Shown here in pieces: positions 57,245-64,000 of a stretch of 64,000 bases of DNA. Position 1 is the first letter of the stretch; every line of letters begins with the position of its first letter. The notes below the pieces were generated by a model. It searched no databases. It was not told where the DNA came from and saw only the letters and a program-made list of their open reading frames with translations. The stretch covers positions 62,001 through 126,000 of the forward strand of contig NZ_CADIKK010000010.1 in assembly GCF_902859915.1 (NCBI RefSeq), read 5' to 3'. A program made the translations under genes and the position numbers. Source of the stretch: Paraburkholderia ultramafica. Lineage in GTDB: Bacteria; Pseudomonadota; Gammaproteobacteria; Burkholderiales; Burkholderiaceae.

Positions 57245-58204
57245 TTGTATAGCGAGCCCAGAAAGGTAGTTTTCACAGGTCTGGTTATCGGCGCGGTCGC
57301 GATTGGCGCTTATGCTTACGTATCGCAGTCCGGAGACGGCTGGTCGCCGGCGGACGACCTCGGCCTGAAGCGTGGTGGCGAGTCGGCGCGTTCCGCCCGC
57401 GGCGGCATGGAGAGCGGAACGGTCGCGTCGGGCAGGGTCAAGGCTCGCAACGATCCAGCGGCGACCGAGGCCGCGCGTCTGCAGGCGGCGCGCAATAGTC
57501 TGCTGCGCGACGACGTTGCCGCCGCGCGGGCGCAACCTGGCGCGGTACGCCCGGCGCACAAAAACGACGATCAGGTTATCGAACTGCAAAACAAGGATCC
57601 GCGTGCGCTGGCGGAGCAGGTGGATCAGGCTCCGCAGCCGGTCGGGACATCGGCGCGAATGTCGTCGTCTTCGCAGGTGAACGCCGGTCACACGCGCGAT
57701 AGCCGCTTCGCGACGCACGAGCATTCGAACCGCGCGTCGAGTTATGCAAAGAACCGGCATTCAGCTGAAACCGTGACGGCGGGCTCTGGTAGTGATAGCG
57801 CGTCGAGTGGCGACGTATCTGCTGCGGGCGCGTTGCCTGTCGCCAGTCAGCCTGCTGATGCGCCGCCCGCAATGAAAGTGGTGGAGAGTGCGCCCACCAC
57901 GCCCACCACACCCGCTGCTCTCAATACGCCGCCGTCGATGCAGCAACCGGTGCACACGGTGCAAACAGCGCCGTCGAGTCCGCAAGACGAACCGGCCGCG
58001 CCAACCGTGATGTCGCAACCTTTGGCTCAACCCGCGCCGTCCAGCGGCACGCTGCCGAAGTCGGACGGCGGGCCGAAAACGCGTGCGCAAGTACGCGCGG
58101 AGATCGTCCGTGCGCGTCAGGACGGCAGCCTTCCGGCGTTCGGCAATCCCGACCCCGCTGGACCGGGCGGCGCGCCGAGCCTGACCAGCGCGACGCGTCC
58201 TTGA
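57245..58204 (+). CDS. Membrane-anchored Pro/Ser/Ala-rich protein with DUF4148-like C-terminus
   Basis: A 319-residue protein. An N-terminal membrane helix (VVFTGLVIGAVAIGAYAYVS) is followed by about 250 low-complexity residues rich in Ala, Ser, Pro, Thr and Gln, probably disordered and periplasmic. The C-terminus KTRAQVRAEIVRARQDGSLP resembles the DUF4148 signature. I start at TTG 57245, preceded by GGAAGGGG; an upstream in-frame start at 57140 is also possible. Function unknown. Codon use matches the neighbours. Confidence 0.7.
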   Translation: MYSEPRKVVFTGLVIGAVAIGAYAYVSQSGDGWSPADDLGLKRGGESARSARGGMESGTVASGRVKARNDPAATEAARLQAARNSLLRDDVAAARAQPGAVRPAHKNDDQVIELQNKDPRALAEQVDQAPQPVGTSARMSSSSQVNAGHTRDSRFATHEHSNRASSYAKNRHSAETVTAGSGSDSASSGDVSAAGALPVASQPADAPPAMKVVESAPTTPTTPAALNTPPSMQQPVHTVQTAPSSPQDEPAAPTVMSQPLAQPAPSSGTLPKSDGGPKTRAQVRAEIVRARQDGSLPAFGNPDPAGPGGAPSLTSATRP

Positions 58205-58320
58205 GTGAGCTTGCGGCTTCGCGATGATCGCCGCCGCCATACGCGGCGCTCATCAACAGTGGTCACGGCGGCTACGGGGATCGACGCATCGATCGAAACC
58301 CCCGAACTCCGAACCGACGG

Positions 58321-59100
58321 TTAGCGCAGCGACGCGGCAAGCCGCGCGAAGGTCGGTTCGTCGGTGCGATCGAAGGCCAGCGGCGTGACCGACACGCGGC
58401 CCGCTGCCACCACGGCGGTCTCGCTATCGTGATCGTTCGCGCGTGTGCCGCGTTGAAAGCGCAGCCAGTGATAGGCCATGCCGCGAGGGTCGACTTGCGG
58501 CAGCACGTCGATATCTTCGACGAGCCCGACACCTTGCCGGGTCGGCGTGAGCGGACCGGCGGCGGCCGCGTCGACATCGGGGAAGTTGATGTTCAGGCAG
58601 GTCGGCACCGCGTGCCCGACGGCGAGCAACTGACGGATCACGCCAGGCGCGAGCGCACGCGCGGTATCCCAGCGCACGTTGTCGCGCTTGCTGAAGGTCT
58701 GGCTCAGCGCGAACGACGGCAGTCCGAGCAGTAGCCCCGTCATGGCCGCGCCGACGGTGCCCGAAAACATCGTCTCGACGCCGAGGTTGCCGCCGCGATT
58801 GATGCCCGACAGGATCAGCGTGGGCGGCGCGTCGCGCATCAGATGGCGCACGCCCATCACGACGCAATCGCCGGGCGTGCCCGTCAAGCCGAAACGCCGC
58901 TCACCCTGGCGGCTGACACGCAGCGGCGAATGCAGGCTGATCGAATGCGACGTGCCGCTCTGATCGTGCTCGGGCGCGACCACCCAGACTTCGTGCGCGA
59001 GTTCGGCGGCAACCGCTTCGAGCACGGCGAGACCGGGCGCGTCGATACCGTCGTCGTTCGTCAACAGCACACGCGGCACTTTGGATTCGTAGGTGGACAT
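58321..59100 (-). CDS. surE: 5'/3'-nucleotidase SurE
   Basis: A 259-residue SurE. The metal-binding DD is in VLLTNDDGIDAPGLAVLEAV; DQSGTSHSISLHSPLRV, GTPGDCVVMGVRHLM and SGINRGGNLGVETMFSGTVG are the family landmarks. It dephosphorylates nucleoside monophosphates. It is not beside pcm or rpoS here, unlike the common surE-pcm-nlpD-rpoS arrangement, so it may be a second copy; I cannot tell from this window. Confidence 0.94.
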   Translation of the reverse strand: MSTYESKVPRVLLTNDDGIDAPGLAVLEAVAAELAHEVWVVAPEHDQSGTSHSISLHSPLRVSRQGERRFGLTGTPGDCVVMGVRHLMRDAPPTLILSGINRGGNLGVETMFSGTVGAAMTGLLLGLPSFALSQTFSKRDNVRWDTARALAPGVIRQLLAVGHAVPTCLNINFPDVDAAAAGPLTPTRQGVGLVEDIDVLPQVDPRGMAYHWLRFQRGTRANDHDSETAVVAAGRVSVTPLAFDRTDEPTFARLAASLR

Positions 59101-59307
59101 CGCGGCAGGCTCCTCTCGGTGGATGGGGAAAGATAGGGGAATGGACGGCTCATTATCCGGCTATCGGCGAGTCCGTGTCTTATCGTGGCCAGACGGCGCA
59201 GGTTGTTAAAAACCGGCGACGTCGCAAAAACACAAGGCCGTAATTAACTGAAAAACGGTCTTTCTCCTTGTCGGCTATTCTCCGCCGCTCGATAGCATTC
59301 GCCCCCG

Positions 59308-59763
59308 CTCGCGTTGAACGGCACGCAATACGGCGGCACGCTCGCCTCGCACCCGTACGACAACGACAACCTGAACAACTCCGTGCGTATCAATAACGCG
59401 GTCAAGTACCAGAGCGTCGATTACGGCGGCTTCAAGCTCGGCGCGCTGTACGGCTTTTCGAATGCGGCGGGCAGCTTCGCCGACAGCCGCGCCTCTAGTG
59501 TCGGCGCGTCGTACACGTTCGGCGGCCTGAAGGTGGCGGCTGGCCCGAAGTACAACCAGGTGACGTTGCAGACCGCCTACGCGTTGTCCAAGCGTACCGA
59601 TGTGTATGCCGAAGCGGCGTATCAGCATGTCGGCAGCACGGGCAACTCGGGCGTCACCGCCGATATCGTCGGCGTGAGCGCTTCGTCGACCGACACGCAG
59701 GTGGTCGGCACTGTAGGTATCCGTCACCGCTTCCAAGCGGGCGCTCAGGCAGCATGCTGTTGA
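59308..59763 (+). pseudogene. Porin remnant, N-terminally truncated and internally deleted
   Basis: The open frame NGTQYGGTLASHPYDNDNLN, NAVKYQSVDYGGFKLGALYG, GASYTFGGLKVAA is the middle of a Burkholderia-type porin. It jumps directly to GPKYNQVTLQTAYALSKRTD and ends TQVVGTVGIRHRF, so about 100 residues are missing between. The signal peptide and first strands are absent too. The normal stop after the final phenylalanine is lost and nine extra residues follow. A terminator is at 59763-59788. Confidence 0.8.
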
Positions 59764-59788
59764 AAAGCCCGTATTTCGCGGGCTTTTT
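59763..59788. terminator. Rho-independent terminator (bidirectional shape)
   Basis: Stem AAAGCCCG / CGGGCTTT with a short loop, T-run on the right and A-run on the left. It directly follows the porin remnant stop and is probably the original porin terminator. Confidence 0.75.
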
Positions 59789-59925
59789 CTGCTTTTTCGC
59801 GCCGAGCGCGTACCATGCGGAAAAGCTTCGTGCGCTGGCGCCGACCGGGTTGCAAGTGGACTTCGTCAGCGTGTGACCGAATCGGCAGCGCACGTAATCC
59901 ATCACCCCGTGCCAGATGAGTCGCC

Positions 59926-61089
59926 ATGCAGATAGAACCGTTTGAGATCGTTATTCCCGACCATGACATCGATGATCTGCGCCGGCGGATTCGCGCGACG
60001 CGCTGGGCGCCGGCCACGCCGTCGCCCGCGTGGCAGCAGGGCGCCGACTCCGCATGGCTGCGCGAGCTGGCCACGCATTGGGCCGAGCATTTCGACTGGC
60101 GCGCGGCCGAACGCAAGTTGAATCAGCAACCGCAATTCATGGCCGAGGCCGACGCTCAGCGCGTGCACTTCGTCCATCGACGCGGCGAGGGGATCTCGCC
60201 TTATCCGTTGGTGGTCACGCATGGCTGGCCCGGCTCGTTCTTCGAGTTCCACACGCTGCTCGACCAGCTCTGCGACCCGGCCGCGTTTGGCGCCGATCCC
60301 GCCGACGCGTTCGATGTCGTCGTTCCGTCTCTGCCTGGCTTCGCGTTTTCGCCCGCGCCGGCGCAACCCGGCACCTCTGCATTTCAGGTGGCGGACCTGT
60401 GGGTGGCGCTGATGCGCGGCCTCGGCTATGAGCGGTTCGGCGCCCAGGGCGGCGATCTTGGCGCAGGCGTGTCGATTGCGCTCGCCGCGCGGCATCCGCA
60501 AGCCGTCGACGGCATTCATCTCAACTTCCTGCCTGGTTCCTACGAGCCCGCCATCGGCGCGGCCCAGCAGCCGCTCACGCCAGCAGAGGAAAAATTCCTG
60601 CGCGATAAAAACGAATGGGTCGCGCTCGAAGGCGGCTATGCGCATATGCACACCACCAAACCGCAGACCGTGTCCGCTTCGCTCAACGATTCGCCGGTGG
60701 GACTGGCGGCATGGATCGGCGAGAAGTTTCGCGCGTGGAGCGATTGCGACGGCGACGTCGAGCGGGTGTTTTCGAAGGACGAGCTGCTCACCAACATTTC
60801 GCTCTACTGGTACACGCAGAGCATCGGTTCGTCGATGCAGATGTATTGGGAAAATCGCTTGCAGCCGATGCGTTTCGCCGACGGGCAGCGTGTCGCGCCA
60901 CCGGTCGGCTACGCGCATTTTCCGAAGGAGCTCAGTCATCCGCCCCGCAGCTGGCTCGAAAGAACCTTCGACGTGACGCAATGGACCGACATGCCGAGCG
61001 GCGGACATTTCGCGGCGATGGAGCAACCTGCTTTGCTCGCAACCGAGATTCGCCGGTTTTTCAGGCCGATGCGGCAGCGCCGGGGCTAG
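59926..61089 (+). CDS. Epoxide hydrolase-like alpha/beta hydrolase (EHN domain)
   Basis: A 387-residue alpha/beta hydrolase with the epoxide-hydrolase N-terminal domain (FEIVIPDHDIDDLRRRIRAT, WLRELATHWAEHFDWRAAER). The oxyanion-hole segment is VVTHGWPGSFFEF, the nucleophile aspartate lies in GAQGGDLGAGVSIA, and the catalytic histidine in SGGHFAAMEQP. Members open epoxides to diols. The substrate is unknown. It stands alone on this strand. Confidence 0.9.
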   Translation: MQIEPFEIVIPDHDIDDLRRRIRATRWAPATPSPAWQQGADSAWLRELATHWAEHFDWRAAERKLNQQPQFMAEADAQRVHFVHRRGEGISPYPLVVTHGWPGSFFEFHTLLDQLCDPAAFGADPADAFDVVVPSLPGFAFSPAPAQPGTSAFQVADLWVALMRGLGYERFGAQGGDLGAGVSIALAARHPQAVDGIHLNFLPGSYEPAIGAAQQPLTPAEEKFLRDKNEWVALEGGYAHMHTTKPQTVSASLNDSPVGLAAWIGEKFRAWSDCDGDVERVFSKDELLTNISLYWYTQSIGSSMQMYWENRLQPMRFADGQRVAPPVGYAHFPKELSHPPRSWLERTFDVTQWTDMPSGGHFAAMEQPALLATEIRRFFRPMRQRRG

Positions 61090-61588
61090 CCCAGGCTGCG
61101 AGCGCGTGGCACGCCACCCGGGCGCGTCATCGATTGGAGAGCGAAGCGCGGGACTGATATTTATTAGTCTGACCCTAAGGCGTGCCTGCGCGCATTGGCC
61201 GGGTTGACGGGCACTGGCACAATCGCGAACAAGTAAGTTATTCAGTCACCCTCAACAATGCGCCGCAATTATTGCGCAACGCCAGGGGGCGCGATTGCGA
61301 TCGATGGCGTGCGCGTTACGTCTCGCTGAGTTTTGGCGGAAAGGCAATGCAAGGACGTGAAACGATTGGCTTTGCCTGATGCTGCGCCCCGGTTCATCCG
61401 ACTCCATCGCCGCAGCTCAGCGCACCCGGCTCGAGCGTGACGCCATTGAGGGCGCGAGCCGTGGTTCGACGGCCATGCAGCTCGCGTGGGCCTGCGGCCC
61501 GCCCCGTCAGTTAGCTGTGGATCAACCTGCTGACAGTAACGGCAGCGCTGGAAAAGCGAACCGTCGCTCACGCGTGGTGAGGCGCAAC
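61090..61588. other. Non-coding gap before the putative glycosyltransferase
   Basis: A 499-bp stretch. One frame is open from 61379 into the next gene, but its composition (Arg/Ala/Gly/Pro rich) does not look like protein, and a ribosome-binding site supports the later start. A small GCAATTATTGC hairpin occurs near 61266-61276. No gene is supported. Confidence 0.5.
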
Positions 61589-62563
61589 GTGAATCTTTTT
61601 CCTTGCACCCTTGTTTATGTCGATGTGGATGCGACGCCGGGGCCCAACTCGACGAATCGCGATCCGCTGTCGTACGTGAGCCAGGCGATCTGCCTGAACA
61701 ACAGCTTGCGGCGGGTGGGTATGCCGAGGTTGACCATCATGACCAACGCGCCGGCGCTGGTCGCGCAGCGGCTCGAAAGCTTGCCGCTGGAGAAACGGCC
61801 GGCCGTGACGAAGCTCAACGCGACGATCGACTTGCCGAAGAACATGCCGTTCTACGCCGCGCATTTCAAACTCGATCTGTTGGACCAGGTGGCCGAGAGT
61901 CTGCCCGCCGACACGATGCTGCTGTTGCTCGACGCCGACATGGTCGCGCTGCTGCCGCTCGCCCCCGATCTGATCGAACGATGCGCGCAGGCCGGCCTCG
62001 GTGTGTTCGATATTTCGGATCAGGTGTTTCCGGCGTATGGCAGCGAGCGTGTGGTCGCGGATCTGGAGATCGTCGCGCAACGGCGGCTCAGGAATCCGCG
62101 CTGGTATGGCGGCGAGTTTCTACTCGCGACGCCCGCTTCGTTGCGCCGCCTCGTGCCGCGCGCGCGGGCCAGTTACGCGCGCTACCTCAGCGAAAGCGAG
62201 GGCCTGAAACATCACGGCGACGAAGCATTCATCTCCGCCGCGCTCAATGCGCTCGTCGACGAAGGGCAGGTGCTGATCGAGGTCGGCGCCTACCAGGCGG
62301 TCGGACGTCACTGGGCCGGCAACAACTATCGCGACTTGCGGTGGTTTCGCTGCTGTTCGTTCGTCCATTTACCGGGCAGCAAGGCGTTGCTGGAAAAGGA
62401 GGCGCGTTTCCCCGACTTTGTACCGAACCGTTTCTGGCGTCATATGCGTGTCGCGCATCTGCGTGGCCGGTTACGCCACGCGGTGAAGCGGATTATCAGG
62501 ATGCTGAACGCCGAGCGCATCGCGTCGCTGTCCGCTTACGCGATGCGTGCCGTGAAGAGCTAG
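61589..62563 (+). CDS. Putative glycosyltransferase-like protein (GT-A-like, DxD)
   Basis: A 324-residue protein I do not firmly recognise. It has features of GT-A glycosyltransferases: an initial beta strand (LFPCTLVYVDVDATPGP), a Rossmann-like start with LNNSLRRVGMPRLTIMTNAP, and a DxD-type metal motif in MLLLLDADMVALLPLAPD, then WYGGEFLLATPASLRRLVPR and GDEAFISAALNAL. GTG 61589 with GAGG six bases upstream is preferred to the in-frame ATG 61379. No signal peptide. The acceptor is unknown. Confidence 0.65.
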   Translation: MNLFPCTLVYVDVDATPGPNSTNRDPLSYVSQAICLNNSLRRVGMPRLTIMTNAPALVAQRLESLPLEKRPAVTKLNATIDLPKNMPFYAAHFKLDLLDQVAESLPADTMLLLLDADMVALLPLAPDLIERCAQAGLGVFDISDQVFPAYGSERVVADLEIVAQRRLRNPRWYGGEFLLATPASLRRLVPRARASYARYLSESEGLKHHGDEAFISAALNALVDEGQVLIEVGAYQAVGRHWAGNNYRDLRWFRCCSFVHLPGSKALLEKEARFPDFVPNRFWRHMRVAHLRGRLRHAVKRIIRMLNAERIASLSAYAMRAVKS

Positions 62564-62673
62564 ACGCGCTTGCGAGAAGCGCGTGGCTGTTCGTCCGTCT
62601 CCATGCGGCACGTCGTGGTGCCGTGGCTATCGCGCGTTCGGCCGACGGACGCGAACCGAACGCGCGACACGCT

Positions 62674-63759
62674 TTACATTTTCACGTCGATGCGTCCATA
62701 GACCCCGTCTGCTTCGTCATTCGGCCCGGCGGCAAAGAACAGCGTATTGACCGGCTGATTATCGAGCCCGTTGCCGAACGCGATACCCCACAAACCGTCT
62801 TGTACGAACGCCGCGCCGTTGGACAGCGTGAGCGTGCCGTGCGACTGACCGCTGCCGGGATCGAAGGCGTTGATCTTGCCGTCGCCGAAGTTGCCGATCA
62901 GCACGTCGCCGCTGAAGCGGCCAAAATTGGTCGGCGCCTGCGCGACGCCCCAAGGCGCATTCAGCGAACCCGCCGAGGCGAAGCGCTGCAACAGATTGCC
63001 CGCCGTATCGAAGACATCGACGAAGCCGAGACCGGCGCCGGCGACATTGTCGTGCGCGGGCGCATCCTGTTTGGCGTAGGTCACAAAGAGATTCCCGCCG
63101 ATCGCCTGAATGCCGAACGGTGCGAAGCCTGCCGGCAAAGACGTGTCCTGAAACTTGCCGGGCATCGCCACCTTCGCGAAGTTTCGGTCGAACACGGCGA
63201 TCTTGTTGTTATGAAAGTCGGCGGCGTAGAGAAAGTTGGCGCCGCCATTGCTCGCCAGCGCGAGCCCTTTGTACACCGCGCCGCCGCTGCCGTCGTCGAA
63301 CATGACGATCGCGGTCGTGGGTGCGACCGCGGGCGCCCACGCGGTGATCGTGCCGCCTTCGCCGTCAAAGATGAATGCGGCGACGCCGGTTTTGCCGCCC
63401 TGCGTGACCATGAAATCGGTTGTGCCATTGAACACGATGCCGGTCGGATTGGCTGGTCCGCTAGTTCCGCTCGGAATGCTGACCACCAGCGATTGCGGCA
63501 TGCCGTTGCCGTCATACAGTGTCGCCACCGAGGTTGCGTTGTCCGCTACCCATGCGAACGCCTTCGGGTTGAATGCGATGCCCCACGCGTTTTTCAGGTT
63601 GGGGTCCGTATGCGCTGCCGCGACCGCGCCGTCCGACACCAGGATGGTCGAAGTAAACGCTGGCGTGCTGAGCGAATCGGAACTCCCTCCGCATGCGACA
63701 AGACTCGTCAACGCCGCGCCGCCCACGACGGCGCCCAATACCTTAAGCACAGACTTCAT
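62674..63759 (-). CDS. TIGR03118 family lipoprotein (beta-propeller-like)
   Basis: A 361-residue lipoprotein. The lipobox is LVACGG with Cys23. The mature part (LKNAWGIAFNPKAFAWVADN, FLYAADFHNNKIAVFDRNF, GDVLIGNFGDGKINAFDPGS, GLWGIAFGNGLDNQPVNTLF) has NHL/beta-propeller-like repeats and fits the TIGR03118 family. It would be membrane-anchored, facing the periplasm. Function unknown. ATG 63759 is preferred to 63789. To its right, 63760-64000 holds no gene I can support. Confidence 0.85.
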   Translation of the reverse strand: MKSVLKVLGAVVGGAALTSLVACGGSSDSLSTPAFTSTILVSDGAVAAAHTDPNLKNAWGIAFNPKAFAWVADNATSVATLYDGNGMPQSLVVSIPSGTSGPANPTGIVFNGTTDFMVTQGGKTGVAAFIFDGEGGTITAWAPAVAPTTAIVMFDDGSGGAVYKGLALASNGGANFLYAADFHNNKIAVFDRNFAKVAMPGKFQDTSLPAGFAPFGIQAIGGNLFVTYAKQDAPAHDNVAGAGLGFVDVFDTAGNLLQRFASAGSLNAPWGVAQAPTNFGRFSGDVLIGNFGDGKINAFDPGSGQSHGTLTLSNGAAFVQDGLWGIAFGNGLDNQPVNTLFFAAGPNDEADGVYGRIDVKM

Positions 63760-64000
63760 GGCCGCACCTCTCTGATGACCGATGGTCATTGCGGTTATTC
63801 AACGCGTGACGCGGCGGTTTTATTCCTCGGCGTGGCGGGATTTTTGAGTGACGGGGTGTATGCGATTGCGCGCAGACGAACAAACGCGCGCTCTTTTGTT
63901 TTTTCTCACCACATGGCATTGGCAATTCGTCGATGCAAAATATAAGCCGGCAATCGCCCGGCGTGATTGCGCCACGCAGTTCCTTCATCTCTGAAAGCTT

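Noticed and set aside
61379..61588. N-terminal 70-codon extension of the putative glycosyltransferase
   Set aside because: Composition is not protein-like, and a GTG with a good ribosome-binding site at 61589 begins directly before the conserved-looking fold.
61603..63945. 780-codon open frame on the plus strand
   Set aside because: It shifts through the putative glycosyltransferase and runs antisense to the TIGR03118 lipoprotein; arginine-rich composition and lack of domains show it is a shadow frame.
63743..63988. 81-codon open frame on the minus strand at the right end
   Set aside because: No ribosome-binding site or recognisable motif, and it overlaps the start of the lipoprotein gene; coding is not supported.

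Overview
The window is high-GC DNA with dense genes on both strands. Its content points to a plant- or soil-associated beta-proteobacterium of the Paraburkholderia/Burkholderia group. The evidence is a true ACC deaminase (acdS) with its divergent Lrp-type regulator, DUF4148-type small exported proteins, Burkholderia-type porin sequences, many LysR regulators and DHA2-type MFS pumps, and the partly oxygen-dependent cobalamin gene set. This assignment is inferred from gene content only.

Layout. 1-5.1 kb: a molybdenum-related block with an ABC permease (cut by the left edge) and its binding protein, a small molybdopterin-fold protein, an orphan NifQ, a ModE-type DNA-binding protein and a DUF2325 protein. 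5.2-12.8 kb: a LysR/MFS pair, a prolyl-4-hydroxylase-like oxygenase, a GNAT enzyme, a second MFS pump and a PEP-mutase/isocitrate-lyase family enzyme. 12.8-15 kb: a PrpR-type sigma-54 activator, divergent from the lyase, with a perfect 22-bp palindrome and a good -24/-12 promoter between them. 15-17.5 kb: ahpC-ahpF behind an OxyR-like site. 17.6-20.2 kb: a scarred stretch with a LysR gene, a ligase/thiolase operon collapsed by deletion, a porin tail and a frameshifted doxX. 20.2-25.3 kb: pirin/LysR, acdS/acdR, a frameshifted msrB and msrA. 25.6-33.9 kb: an outer-membrane MipA-like protein, a LuxR-type regulator, and a LysR gene divergent from an aminotransferase, class II aldolase and ketopantoate-reductase-like operon that converges on an FAD monooxygenase and its DUF2783 partner. 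33.9-34.1 kb: nested REP-like hairpins. 34.3-41.7 kb: AI-2E-type permease, DUF445 protein and an SbcD/SbcC-like (YhaO/YhaN) nuclease-ATPase pair. 41.7-50.6 kb: two divergent cobalamin operons, one behind a B12 riboswitch. 50.8-64 kb: an MFS pump, small exported proteins, carbonic anhydrase, a DJ-1/PfpI protein, surE, an epoxide-hydrolase-like enzyme, a putative glycosyltransferase, a TIGR03118 lipoprotein and three more gene remnants.

How the genes work together. The cobalamin genes are cobG-cobH-cobI-(cbiG-cobJ) leftward and cobL-cbiD-cobK-cobM rightward. They cover most corrin-ring steps from precorrin-2 to hydrogenobyrinate, mixing an oxygen-dependent CobG with CbiG and CbiD, which are typical of the anaerobic route. 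The left block looks like a molybdenum uptake and handling module in which NifQ occurs without any nif gene in view. ahpC/ahpF and the methionine sulfoxide reductases form an oxidative-stress component.

The most unusual items are the orphan NifQ lacking one cluster cysteine, the nested covarying hairpins at 33.9 kb, the collapsed ligase/thiolase operon, the hexanucleotide repeat inside the CbiG-CobJ fusion, and the accumulation of porin tails. I found no tRNA, rRNA, CRISPR array, intact transposase or prophage.
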